A stretch of 64,000 bases of DNA from Planococcus circulans (GCF_020023385.1 NZ_JAIQCL010000003.1:182971-246970); one strand, 5' to 3'. Numbered from the stretch's first letter, positions 35,083 to 43,922 are shown. Numbers and translations are program-made. Notes: generated by a model not told the origin, from the sequence alone.

Positions 35083-37330
35083 ACTGGACAATCCGAATCT
35101 GCTGGTGACCGAAAGCCTTCTCTCGTTAGGGAATGGCTATTTGGGCGTCAGAGGAAATTTCGAAGAAGGATACAAAGAGGGCTTTAAATCGATTCGCGGC
35201 GCCTATATCAATGCATTTCATGATGAAACGGAAATCAGCTACGGTGAGAAGCTGTACGGATTTCCGAGCAAGCAGCAAAAGGTCTTGAATGTCATCGATG
35301 CGCAAACGGTCGAAATCTATTTGGATGATGAACGATTTTCATTGTTTGGAGGAGAGATATTGGTTTGTGAACGCAACCTGCATATGGATGCGGGCTTTGC
35401 TGAACGGATCGTCCACTGGATTTCTCCCAAGGGAAAAGAAGTGAAGATCCATTTCAGACGGCTGGTTTCATTCGTGGCAAAAGAATTGTTCGCGCTTGAA
35501 ATCAGCATTGAACCGGTTACGCCGATCGGACAAGTGAAGATCGTTTCAATGCTCAACGGAGACGTCTCCAACTATGTCGACAAAGAAGATCCGCGTCTTG
35601 CTTCCGGCCATACGAAGCGCCTTCATGTGACGGATGTACGCCAGGAAGAACAGATCAGCATTATAAAAGACACGACATACAGCACCAAATTGGAAGTGGC
35701 TTGCGCATCGACAACTAGTGTACAGGCAGAAAGCCATGAATACAGCAGCGAGCTGAAAGGCGCGAGCGTGGAAGAAACCTACAGCTGTACAGGCACACAA
35801 CCGGTCCATTTCACCAAGTACGCAGTCTATACAGATACGCTGCGCCATGGGGAACATGTCGATGAGGAAGCGCTAAAGCTTCTGAAACAAATGAAGCAAA
35901 GAACCTTTGTGGAGTTGCTCATAGCGCAAAAAGCATATTTGGATGATTACTGGGCAGTCTCGGATATTGCGATAGACGGCGATGAGCAGGTCCAGGAAGG
36001 CATCCGCTTTAATCTGTACCAGCTCCTGCAATCGGTGGGCAAAGATCCGGCCAGCAATATCGCAGCAAAAGGCTTGTCGGGTGAAGGCTATGAAGGGCAT
36101 TATTTCTGGGATACGGAAATCTACATTTTTCCGGTATTTTTAATGACCAATCCGGCCATCGCAAAAAACCTGCTGCTGCATCGTTACTCCATCCTCGACA
36201 GTGCCAGGGAGCGGGCAAAGGAAATGGGGCATGAAAAAGGGGCATTGTTTCCGTGGCGCACGATTACCGGTCCGGAAAGCTCTGCATTTTTCCCGGCGGG
36301 TACGGCACAGTACCATATCAGCGCGGATATCGCGTACAGCTATATTCAATTCTACTTGGCCACAAAAGATGAAGCTTTCCTGAAAGAATATATGGCGGAG
36401 GTGCTGTTTGAAACCGCCAGGCTCTGGGCAGATACAGGGCATATGCAAAACGGCGAGTTCCGGATCGACAGCGTCACGGGGCCCGATGAATACACCTGCA
36501 TCGTCAACAACAATTATTACACCAACGTGATGGCAAAACACAATCTGCTGTGGGCAGCCAAAGTATTCGGACATTTGAAGAAAACAGACGGCGAGCGCTT
36601 GCAGCAGCTGACGGACCAGTTGGAGCTGACAGAAGCAGAAGTGGCCGGCTGGAAGACCGCTGGCGACAATATGTACCTGCCTTATGACGAAACGTATAAA
36701 ATCAATGCGCAGGACGACAGCTTCCTGAAAAAGGACCGCTGGGACCTGAAAAACACACCGGCCGAAAAATTTCCGCTCTTGTTGAACTACCATCCGCTGA
36801 CCTTGTACCGGTACCAGGTGCTGAAGCAGGCGGACACGGTGCTTGCGCATTTCCTGCTGGAAAATGAACAGGAGTTGGAAACGATGAAAAACTCCTATGA
36901 TTATTACGAACAAATCACCACCCACGATTCTTCGTTGTCTTCTTGTGTCCATAGCATCATGGCCTCGAAACTGGGCTATTACGAAAAGGCCTACGCATAC
37001 TTCATTGAAACAGCACGGCTGGACTTGGAAAATACGCACAAGAACACAAAAGACGGCCTGCATATGGCGAATATGGGCGGCACTTGGCTCGCCATCGTCT
37101 ATGGATTCGCCGGATTGCGGCTGAAAGAAAGCGGCCTCTCCTTTGCGCCTTCTCTTCCGGCTGAATGGAATTCCTTTGAGTTCCGCCTGCAGTACCAAGG
37201 CCGGCTGCTGAAGATCCGCAAAGAAAGGGAAACGGCAAGTTACACAGTTCTGCAGGGAGAGCCTTTGAACATCATCCATAACGGCGAAACGCTCGGTTTG
37301 GAAAGCGGGAAAGAAGCGGTTGTTCAATAG
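35057..37330 (+). CDS. malP: Maltose phosphorylase (GH65)
   Basis: A 757-aa GH65 enzyme that phosphorolyses maltose to glucose and beta-glucose 1-phosphate. The general acid is Glu478 in TGPDEYTCIVNNNYYTN, the signature form of maltose phosphorylases such as B. subtilis YvdK. The N-terminal beta-sandwich (LGNGYLGVRGNFEEGY), the linker, the (alpha/alpha)6 barrel with KQADTVLAHF, and TTHDSSLSSCVH for phosphate binding are all present. AAAGGAGTGG precedes the ATG, which lies within pgmB. It ends the operon, followed by a short gene relic and a terminator. It differs clearly from the other GH65 at 27032. Confidence 0.92.
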   Translation: MTWKLTKVELDNPNLLVTESLLSLGNGYLGVRGNFEEGYKEGFKSIRGAYINAFHDETEISYGEKLYGFPSKQQKVLNVIDAQTVEIYLDDERFSLFGGEILVCERNLHMDAGFAERIVHWISPKGKEVKIHFRRLVSFVAKELFALEISIEPVTPIGQVKIVSMLNGDVSNYVDKEDPRLASGHTKRLHVTDVRQEEQISIIKDTTYSTKLEVACASTTSVQAESHEYSSELKGASVEETYSCTGTQPVHFTKYAVYTDTLRHGEHVDEEALKLLKQMKQRTFVELLIAQKAYLDDYWAVSDIAIDGDEQVQEGIRFNLYQLLQSVGKDPASNIAAKGLSGEGYEGHYFWDTEIYIFPVFLMTNPAIAKNLLLHRYSILDSARERAKEMGHEKGALFPWRTITGPESSAFFPAGTAQYHISADIAYSYIQFYLATKDEAFLKEYMAEVLFETARLWADTGHMQNGEFRIDSVTGPDEYTCIVNNNYYTNVMAKHNLLWAAKVFGHLKKTDGERLQQLTDQLELTEAEVAGWKTAGDNMYLPYDETYKINAQDDSFLKKDRWDLKNTPAEKFPLLLNYHPLTLYRYQVLKQADTVLAHFLLENEQELETMKNSYDYYEQITTHDSSLSSCVHSIMASKLGYYEKAYAYFIETARLDLENTHKNTKDGLHMANMGGTWLAIVYGFAGLRLKESGLSFAPSLPAEWNSFEFRLQYQGRLLKIRKERETASYTVLQGEPLNIIHNGETLGLESGKEAVVQ

Positions 37331-37331
37331 G

Positions 37332-37370
37332 TTGGAAGGGTATAAGAAGCCGATGGGGATAGAGAACTAA
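37332..37370 (+). pseudogene. 3' end relic of an aldo-keto reductase gene
   Basis: Thirty-nine bases match the last 13 codons of the aldo-keto reductase gene at 24219-24257 at 34 positions, in the same frame, reading LEGYKKPMGIEN and then stop, against LEGYKKSMGVKE. It begins two bases after the malP stop codon. It looks like the remaining tail of a second aldo-keto reductase gene replaced by the phosphorylase operon. Confidence 0.7.
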
Positions 37371-37378
37371 ATGATTAA

Positions 37379-37429
37379 AAAAACGCACCGACCCTGAGCT
37401 CTAACTGGCTCTAGTGTCGGTGCGTTTTT
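37379..37429. terminator. Bidirectional terminator after malP
   Basis: AAAAACGCACCGAC and GTCGGTGCGTTTTT form the outer stem, with a further inner GAGC/GCTC pairing. It serves malP and the convergent YitT-family gene. Confidence 0.88.
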
Positions 37430-37442
37430 GATCTGTACGATT

Positions 37443-38327
37443 TTATTTAGAAGAGTTTGGCACAACAGCGGCCACGGAACGTTTCGGTTCGCCTGGTTTC
37501 TTGAGCGTACCACTCCGCCGGAAATTCCCCATAACTTCCATCGTCTCCGTAATGCTGACGAACGCGTTCGGATCGATCGACTTGATGAGCGGCCGGACAT
37601 AGGCAAGTTCATAACGCGTGATGACGCTATGGAGAACTTTAACTTTGGTGCCTGAATAGGCGCCTTCGCCGTCAGTCACCGTAATGCCGCGGTACAAGCT
37701 TTCGAGCAATTCTTTTTTGACCGCGTCGCCTTGGCTAGTGACCACCATGAGGCTCAGCTTGATATGGCGCGTGTGTATGCGGTCCATGACGATCCCTGTG
37801 ATGTAGATGGAAGCCATTGTGTACATCGCCAGTTCCCAGGAAAAGATGAACCCGGACATGAAAACTACAACGCTGTTTAGACAAAATACCAAAAAACCGA
37901 GCGGGATGTCGCGCTTCAGCGTCAACAGCAGCCCGACGATATCGAACCCGCCGCCCGAACCATAAAACCGGATAATCACACCAGCGCCTGCACCGACGAT
38001 GACTCCGCCAAACACGGAAGACAACAGGGCATCTTCAGTGACTTGCATGATGGGAATGTAAAGCATCGCAATCGATGTCACAGCCACGGAAAAAATACTA
38101 TTGAGGACAAACACCTTGCCAAGCTTCATCCATGCAAGCATGAAAATCGGTACGTTCAGGACAACCAGCCAAATTCCTGCGTTAATCGGGGTCAGTAACC
38201 CCAAAATCATTGCGACACCCGTGACGCCTCCGGATAAAATCTCATGAGGCAGTAGAAACAAATTAAATGCTGCAGCAAGCAGCAACGATCCTGCAAAAAT
38301 GGCCAGCAGGCTATAAAAACTCTTCAC
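37443..38327 (-). CDS. YitT family membrane protein (DUF161 and DUF2179)
   Basis: A 294-aa protein with about five or six N-terminal membrane helices (LLPHEILSGGVTGVAMIL, FYGSGGGFDIVG are family signatures) and a cytoplasmic C-terminal DUF2179 domain (about 205-275, GITVTDGEGAYSGTKVKVL, SITETMEVMG). Bacillales have several copies of this family; the transported ligand or function is unknown. The extra C-terminal tail (about 280-294) is not part of the usual domain. It is a single gene, convergent with malP, with AACGGAGA before the ATG. Confidence 0.88.
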   Translation of the reverse strand: MKSFYSLLAIFAGSLLLAAAFNLFLLPHEILSGGVTGVAMILGLLTPINAGIWLVVLNVPIFMLAWMKLGKVFVLNSIFSVAVTSIAMLYIPIMQVTEDALLSSVFGGVIVGAGAGVIIRFYGSGGGFDIVGLLLTLKRDIPLGFLVFCLNSVVVFMSGFIFSWELAMYTMASIYITGIVMDRIHTRHIKLSLMVVTSQGDAVKKELLESLYRGITVTDGEGAYSGTKVKVLHSVITRYELAYVRPLIKSIDPNAFVSITETMEVMGNFRRSGTLKKPGEPKRSVAAVVPNSSK

Positions 38328-38529
38328 GCATACATCTCCGTTCTTTCGTTAATTCATCTCCAAAAAACATAGTGGCCGCCCAATAATATTATTAAGCACA
38401 ATGTTTCAAATGATAAGCTCTGAGTGGTGTGAATGCAAGAAATTGGTTATTGGGAGGCGAATAGGACTCGTTAGGATTTAATGGCGTATTGGGAACAGGG
38501 GATCGCTGATTATATTTTTGCTTTAATGA

Positions 38530-38558
38530 TTGAGTAAGCTAACTGCTTTTTCTATATG
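38530..38558 (+). promoter_or_regulatory. Promoter of the MazG/PLD-helicase operon
   Basis: TTGAGT (38530-38535) and TATATG (38553-38558) are separated by 17 bases and lie 43 bases before the mazG-like start codon. Confidence 0.5.
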
Positions 38559-38600
38559 TTAAAATAACCTAAATAAATATTTCTCTAAAGGAGCCGACCT

Positions 38601-38927
38601 ATGCCCATCTACAATAAATTAGTCCGCGATGCGATACCGGAAGTAATCAAAAATACCGGAAAAGAATCATCAATCCGTATTCTGGAAGAAGAAGAGTATA
38701 AAGCCGAAGTGAAAAAGAAGTTAGGCGAGGAACTTGAAGAGTATAAAGAAGCAGCCACCGACGAAGAAGCAGTTGAGGAGTTAGCCGATATCCTTGAACT
38801 GCTTCACGCGGCTGTGAAAATTCACGGTTCTTCTATTGAAGAGTTGGGAAAAATCCGCCAGGCAAAAGCTGAGAAACGCGGCGGTTTTGACAAACGCATC
38901 TTCCTGATCGAGGTTGAAGATGACTAA
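38601..38927 (+). CDS. MazG-like nucleotide pyrophosphohydrolase
   Basis: A 108-aa all-alpha NTP pyrophosphatase of the MazG/phosphoribosyl-ATP pyrophosphohydrolase superfamily. It starts MPIYNKLVRDAIPEVI, a form common to the short phage-type members. The metal-binding acidic motifs are EELEEY (residues 43-48) and EELADIL (59-65). Enzymes of this group hydrolyse (d)NTPs to monophosphates and pyrophosphate; the exact substrate is unknown. A His-biosynthesis role is unlikely because no his genes are present. AAAGGAG precedes the ATG. The last 8 bases overlap the next gene (ATGACTAA), so both are translationally coupled. Confidence 0.85.
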   Translation: MPIYNKLVRDAIPEVIKNTGKESSIRILEEEEYKAEVKKKLGEELEEYKEAATDEEAVEELADILELLHAAVKIHGSSIEELGKIRQAKAEKRGGFDKRIFLIEVEDD

Positions 38928-41361
38928 GCTGGAACTGGTCACTTCTCAGCTTGTCTCGCATTTGGAAAGGCTATCAAAAGAAGCGGTTGAGATTCAGTGG
39001 ATTACAGCGTTTGCGATGAAGTCGGGTGTGAGAAAGATCATACCGTTTCTGCAGAAAGCGGCTGAAAGCGGCGTACCGATTAAACTACTGGTAGGCGATT
39101 ACCTGTTTGTTACGCAGCCGGACGCCTTGCAATTGCTTTTGGAAGAACTGCCTTCTGCGGAAATTCGGATTTGGAGGAGTGGCAGTACTTCCTTCCATCC
39201 GAAGTCTTATTTGTTCCGGGGGACAGCCGCTTCACATTTGATTGTAGGATCTTCTAACCTATCGTCATCTGCATTAACAACAGGAGTTGAGTGGAACTTA
39301 ATAGCGCCGACTTCTGTGGATGCAGAAGTTTTTGAGGAAGCGGTTACTCAATTTCTGAAAAATTTTTATGCCGAGCAGACGGTCTCTTTGAATGCGGAGA
39401 CACTTGCGGAATATCGGTCATTACATAAAGCAGCAAATCTCAAACGGCCCATCAGTCCCGTCTGGTCTGAAGCGGAAGAAGTCGAACTGACGGTAGGTCC
39501 AGCTTTTTCGCAACTGCCGGAAGTGGCTGAGACTCAAGTTTCGTACAGCGCTTCGATTTCACCGAGGCCTGCGCAGCGTGAAGCACTGGATGCACTAGAC
39601 ACTGTGCTGGCTGAAGAATACAGCCGCGCGATGGTAGTGCTGGCGACAGGCTTAGGCAAAACTTATTTAGCCGCTTTTTTTGCGGAGAAATTCAAACGGG
39701 TGTTGTTTGTTGCACACCGGGAAGAAATTCTTACCCAAGCGAAGCAGTCATTTCAGCATGTTCATCCGGACAGGTCGAGTGCTTTTTATAACGCTTCGGA
39801 AAAGAGAACCGATGCTGATTTTATTTTTGCTTCGATCTATACATTAGGCAGCCAATATCATTTAGACAAATTTGAAAAGGATGCCTTTGATTTGATTGTG
39901 GTCGATGAATTTCACCATGCAGCGGCACCGACTTATGAGCGCCTGCTTAATCACTTTGAACCAACGTTCTTGTTGGGGATTACGGCCACGCCTGACCGTA
40001 TGGACAATAAAGACGTGTATGCGTTATGCGATGGGAATGTGGCGATCTCGATTCATTTCCTGGATGCCATCGAGCGCAATTGGCTCGCGCCGTTCAATTA
40101 TTACGGTGTGTATGATGATACCGATTACTCTGCTATTCCGTGGAGGGGAACCCGGTATGATGAACAGGAATTGCTGCAAGTTCAGCTGCGTGAAAATTTT
40201 GCACAAAAGATTTTCGAAGAATGGAATCGGCACAAGCAGACAAGAACAATCGTCTTCTGTTCCTCGGTAAAGCAGGCTGTATACATGAACTATTTCTTTG
40301 AGCGCAAAAGCGTCCATTCAATTGCACTCCATGGTGAATCTCATCCGCAAGAGCGCAAAACTGCCCGTTCCAAACTGGATTCTGGTGAACTTGAACTTAT
40401 ATTCACGGTCGATCTATTCAATGAAGGTGTTGATATTCCAAAAGTGGATACACTTCTATTCATCCGTCCGACAGAATCTTTGTCCGTTTATACGCAGCAA
40501 ATTGGCCGCGGACTGCGGATTGCAGAGGAGAAGTCGCATTGCGTCATCATCGATTTCATCGGCAATTACCGAAATGCAGATCTGAAACTGGCGGTTTTTG
40601 ATAAGGAAGGCAAGCCGGTGGGAAATAAAGCCACTCAACCACTTTTGCCCCTCCACTGTGAATTTAACTTAGATCTTCAAGTGATTGATTTGCTGGAGGA
40701 AATGCGCAGAAAAAGAGCCCCACGCAAAGAAGCGCTTGTACTGGCCTATCATGATTTGAAAAAGGAAGTTGGCAGGCGTCCGAAGTACTTGGAATTCCAC
40801 CTTCACGCCAACGTCGATTCCAAAACAGTAAAACAGGAGTTTGGCAGTTACATAGGGATGCTCGCTTATGCGGATGAACTGACGGAAACAGAACAAGATG
40901 TCTGGCTGAAATTTAAAGGCTGGTTTTTGGAAGTCGAAAAAACAGGGATGACCAAAAGCTATAAGATGGTCGTCTTGAGTTATATGCTGTCAAAAGGTCT
41001 GGAAAGATGGCTTGAACCGATAACACCGGATGAAGCAGCACCTTTCTTCCATAATTATTTAACCGAAAAAGACTACCGCATGAATATCGACTTTAGTGAC
41101 GCGCAAGGGAAGCGGCTGCGTAACTTTGAACAAAAGCAAATAGCGGACTTGATTGCACAGATGCCGATGGCGAAGTGGAGCGGAAGTGCGAAAGAAGGAA
41201 TGGTTTCTTTTGAGGATGGTATTTTTAAATTCGATGTTCTAGCTTTAGGGAACGAAAATGAGTCTTTATATAACTGGACTCAGGAAATAGCGGAATATCG
41301 GCTGAATGCTTATTTTGAAAGGAAATCAGTGTCTTTGACAGTTAACTCAACTATTACGTAA
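38920..41361 (+). CDS. PLD-like nuclease / SF2 DEAD-DEAH helicase fusion
   Basis: An 813-aa multidomain protein. Residues 1-165 form a phospholipase-D-like nuclease half with one HxK motif (His93, Lys95 in SFHPKSYLFRG) and the GSSNLSSSAL partner block; one such motif implies action as a dimer, as in BfiI-type nucleases. Residues 210-570 are a superfamily 2 helicase: Walker A ATGLGKT with Lys247, DEFH at 329-332, GITATPDR (motif III-like), and QIGRGLRI near 527 (motif VI). The C-terminal 240 residues are helical and unassigned; they start with repeats rich in Arg and Lys. Such fusions occur in defence islands and DNA-repair contexts. It overlaps the MazG-like gene by 8 bases. Function is inferred from domains only. 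Confidence 0.85.
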   Translation: MTKLELVTSQLVSHLERLSKEAVEIQWITAFAMKSGVRKIIPFLQKAAESGVPIKLLVGDYLFVTQPDALQLLLEELPSAEIRIWRSGSTSFHPKSYLFRGTAASHLIVGSSNLSSSALTTGVEWNLIAPTSVDAEVFEEAVTQFLKNFYAEQTVSLNAETLAEYRSLHKAANLKRPISPVWSEAEEVELTVGPAFSQLPEVAETQVSYSASISPRPAQREALDALDTVLAEEYSRAMVVLATGLGKTYLAAFFAEKFKRVLFVAHREEILTQAKQSFQHVHPDRSSAFYNASEKRTDADFIFASIYTLGSQYHLDKFEKDAFDLIVVDEFHHAAAPTYERLLNHFEPTFLLGITATPDRMDNKDVYALCDGNVAISIHFLDAIERNWLAPFNYYGVYDDTDYSAIPWRGTRYDEQELLQVQLRENFAQKIFEEWNRHKQTRTIVFCSSVKQAVYMNYFFERKSVHSIALHGESHPQERKTARSKLDSGELELIFTVDLFNEGVDIPKVDTLLFIRPTESLSVYTQQIGRGLRIAEEKSHCVIIDFIGNYRNADLKLAVFDKEGKPVGNKATQPLLPLHCEFNLDLQVIDLLEEMRRKRAPRKEALVLAYHDLKKEVGRRPKYLEFHLHANVDSKTVKQEFGSYIGMLAYADELTETEQDVWLKFKGWFLEVEKTGMTKSYKMVVLSYMLSKGLERWLEPITPDEAAPFFHNYLTEKDYRMNIDFSDAQGKRLRNFEQKQIADLIAQMPMAKWSGSAKEGMVSFEDGIFKFDVLALGNENESLYNWTQEIAEYRLNAYFERKSVSLTVNSTIT

Positions 41362-41592
41362 GTTGACAGTCGTAAGGCGCGGAGCTTCACTATAAAAAAG
41401 CTGCTGAGCTAGGAAAAAGAACTTTTTTCAATTGAGCAAACATGGAAAACTCTCTTTAACCAGTGGCTATTACCTCGTGAAAAAGGTATTATAAAAGCAA
41501 CTACTGAAGTTCAAATGTCAGTTGATGGACCTTCACGATAGCTGATCGGCTATCAGGTTTTACAAAATAATCGTTGCGGAGGGGACTACAAA

Positions 41593-42543
41593 TTGCCATA
41601 TCAATTAGGGAAGAACTTTAAGCTATTTACATTGAGTTCAAATCCGGAACTAGCCCAGGAAATTGCGACTGAACTTGGTTGTCCGCTCGGGAAAAGCTTC
41701 ATCAAACACTTTAGCGATGGGGAAATCCAAATCAATATTGAAGAAAGTGTCCGTGGTAAAGAAGTGTACTTGATCCAGTCGACTTCCCAGCCGGGAAGTG
41801 AGCATGTCATGGAACTTCTGATTATGATCGATGCGCTGAAGCGGGCATCTGCGGAGACGATCAACGTCGTCATGCCTTACTACGGCTATGCGCGGCAGGA
41901 CCGGAAAGCGAGTTCGCGTGAACCGATCACTGCAAAACTGGTGGCCAATATGCTGGAAAAAGCAGGGGCTACCCACATCATCACCATGGATTTGCATGCG
42001 CCTCAAATCCAAGGGTTCTTCAATATGCCGGTAGATCAGCTGCTCGGTGAGAAGATCCTATCGAAGCATTTCCTGGAAAAGGGATTGGAAGATGCCATCG
42101 TGGTAGCTCCGGACAATGGCGGTTTGGGAAGAGCCCGCAAACTGGCCAGCCATTTGGACGTTCCGATCGGCTTTATCGATAAACGCCGCATGCAGCCGGG
42201 CGAACCGGAAATGGTCAATATCGTCGGAGACATTGAAGGCAAGAACGTCATCATCATTGTGGATATCATCGATACCGCAACCACAATTTCGTTAGCAGCG
42301 AATGTCCTGGTTGAAAACGGTGCGAAAGCTGTTTATGCCTGCTGTACGCACGCAGTCCTATCTGGTGAAGCGGTACAACGAATCGAAGAGTCGGCCGTTA
42401 CGGAACTGGTTGTCACCAATACAATCCGCGTGCCTGAAGAGAAACGTACGCCGAAAATCACGATTCTTTCAGTCGCGCCTTTATTGGCTGAAGCGATCGA
42501 GCACGTCCATAATGAAAAACCGGTCACGCCTTTATTCGAATAA
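41593..42543 (+). CDS. Ribose-phosphate diphosphokinase paralogue with altered PRPP loop
   Basis: A 316-aa protein of the PRPP synthetase family, full length. Conserved parts include [22 protein letters not shown] and the [11 protein letters not shown] segment. Compared with what I recall of the canonical Bacillus Prs, the pyrophosphate loop reads VDIIDTATT (223-231) in place of DDIIDTAGT, and PDHGG is PDNGG (Asn175). The first acidic residue of the PRPP motif is thus missing. It starts with TTG, preceded by GGAGGGG. It is probably a second copy, since Bacillales keep the main prs gene beside glmU. It could be a low-activity or regulatory paralogue. Whether it belongs with the MazG/helicase genes 230 bases upstream is uncertain. 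Confidence 0.85.
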   Translation: MPYQLGKNFKLFTLSSNPELAQEIATELGCPLGKSFIKHFSDGEIQINIEESVRGKEVYLIQSTSQPGSEHVMELLIMIDALKRASAETINVVMPYYGYARQDRKASSREPITAKLVANMLEKAGATHIITMDLHAPQIQGFFNMPVDQLLGEKILSKHFLEKGLEDAIVVAPDNGGLGRARKLASHLDVPIGFIDKRRMQPGEPEMVNIVGDIEGKNVIIIVDIIDTATTISLAANVLVENGAKAVYACCTHAVLSGEAVQRIEESAVTELVVTNTIRVPEEKRTPKITILSVAPLLAEAIEHVHNEKPVTPLFE

Positions 42544-42556
42544 AGGTGTGACCGGT
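42519..42556. repeat. 38-bp palindrome across the prs-paralogue stop codon
   Basis: ACCGGTCAC and CCTTTATTCG form one arm, mirrored by CGAATAAAGG and GTGACCGGT, with a single G-T mismatch pair. The stop codon (42541-42543) is inside. No T run follows, so it is not an ordinary terminator. Confidence 0.7.
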
Positions 42557-42614
42557 AGTAGAAATTGCTATCTTTTACTTTGTGATCCAGCAAAATTGAA
42601 TTACGTAAACTTTA

Positions 42615-42642
42615 AGGCGCCGCTATATGCGGCGCTTTTTTT
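42615..42642 (+). terminator. Terminator of the prs paralogue
   Basis: GGCGCCGC and GCGGCGC form a GC-rich stem around TATAT, followed by seven T. Confidence 0.88.
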
Positions 42643-42796
42643 GTTGGCTTGTATTTCGTCTATAAAGTATTAACTTCGATTATCGGAAGAAAGGAAAGAA
42701 ATTCAAAGATGATTATAAAAAAACTAGATGAAATGCTACTGCCTGGTTTTTTTAAAACAGCTTAAAAAAATAAAAAAATTAAATTATCAAATTATA

Positions 42797-42857
42797 TTGA
42801 CTATTTAAAATACTTCGGCATATAATACTAATTAATATAACGTCATATGACGTTATA
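42797..42857 (+). promoter_or_regulatory. frl promoter and FrlR-type operator
   Basis: TTGACT (42797-42802) and TATAAT (42821-42826) have an 18-base spacer. A perfect 22-bp palindrome, TATAACGTCAT and its mirror ATGACGTTATA, lies at 42836-42857 over the transcription start. It is the form expected for a GntR/HutC-type repressor such as the FrlR encoded at the end of the operon. Confidence 0.82.
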
Positions 42858-42875
42858 AATCTTGGAGGTGTTGAA

Positions 42876-43922
42876 ATGAAACAGGAGCAAGGTACAATTA
42901 TTGAAGAAGTAGCAGGTGGAATTATCAATGAAGTGCAAGGAACAGCCATGAAACCGGAACATGCTATTCAGATCGCCAACGTGTTGGAAGCGGTAAAAGC
43001 CCGCGACATTAAGAATGTCTATTTTGTAGCGTGCGGTGGTTCAATGGCTTCGCTGTCATTCGGTGAATATTTCATCAGCAAGGAAACAGAAGTCCCAAGC
43101 TTCGTTTATACAGCGAACGAGTTTATTCACCGCAATCCGAAAAGTGTCGGTGAAAATACACTGGTAATTTTACGTTCACATTCAGGTACAACTCCTGAAA
43201 CGGTTGAAGCAGCAAGCTTTGCCCGTGAAAAAGGCGCATTGACTGTGTCCATCTCAATGGAAGCAGATTCACCATTATGCCAGGCAGCTGAACACATCGT
43301 TCATTACAATTACAAAGATGGTTCGGACGCTATCGACGGTGAAGTCGGTATTTTCTATACATTAATCTTCGAATTACTGAACGCATTGGCTCCGAATGAA
43401 AAATACAAGCGTGTTGTCAGCCAATTGCCGAATATTGGCGAATTGATTCAGAAAAATATCGAACAATTTGCGGATGCCGCAAACGAATTCGGCAAAAAGA
43501 ACAAACGCGAAAAAATTATCTACACAATGGCAAGCGGTGCGTACATCCACCATGCTTACTCATTCACAAGCTGCCTGTTGATGGAAATGCTATGGATCCA
43601 TTCAAACGCAATCCATTCCGGAGAATTCTTCCACGGACCGTTTGAAATCACCGATTACGATGTGCCATTCCTGGTTGTGAAAGGCGATGGAGCAAGCCGC
43701 CCGCTGGACGAGCGTGCACTGGACTTCGTACAGAAATTCAGCGACAAAGTGGAAGTGGTCGATATCGAAACTTTAAACTACGACGGCGTAGACGAAGACT
43801 TGAAAGAATACTTCGGGCCGGCACTCACCGGATCGGTTCTTCGCCTCTATGCGGATGCGCTAGCCGAACACACTGGCCATCCATTGTCGGTCAGAAGATA
43901 TATGTGGAAAATGGATTACTAA
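42876..43922 (+). CDS. frlB: Fructosamine-6-phosphate deglycase FrlB
   Basis: A 348-aa cytoplasmic enzyme with two SIS domains (about 25-165 and 195-340), which splits fructosamine 6-phosphates (Amadori products such as fructose-lysine 6-phosphate) into glucose 6-phosphate and the amino acid. SIS motifs VACGGSMASLSFGEYF and LRSHSGTTPETVEAA hold the sugar-phosphate. HSGEFFHGPFEITD matches the deglycase branch, as does gene order. GGAGGTG precedes the ATG. It is the first gene of a six-gene operon whose order (frlB, frlO, frlN, frlM, frlD, then the regulator) matches B. subtilis frl. Confidence 0.93.
   Translation: MKQEQGTIIEEVAGGIINEVQGTAMKPEHAIQIANVLEAVKARDIKNVYFVACGGSMASLSFGEYFISKETEVPSFVYTANEFIHRNPKSVGENTLVILRSHSGTTPETVEAASFAREKGALTVSISMEADSPLCQAAEHIVHYNYKDGSDAIDGEVGIFYTLIFELLNALAPNEKYKRVVSQLPNIGELIQKNIEQFADAANEFGKKNKREKIIYTMASGAYIHHAYSFTSCLLMEMLWIHSNAIHSGEFFHGPFEITDYDVPFLVVKGDGASRPLDERALDFVQKFSDKVEVVDIETLNYDGVDEDLKEYFGPALTGSVLRLYADALAEHTGHPLSVRRYMWKMDY

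Noticed and set aside
36140..37327. Minus-strand 395-codon frame antisense to malP
   Set aside because: Long, but the plus strand encodes a full GH65 enzyme with all motifs; the antisense product is rich in Cys, Phe and Gln and looks like a shadow frame.
38601..38927. Histidine biosynthesis phosphoribosyl-ATP pyrophosphohydrolase (HisE)
   Set aside because: Same superfamily, but no his genes are near and the sequence is of the short phage-type MazG group.
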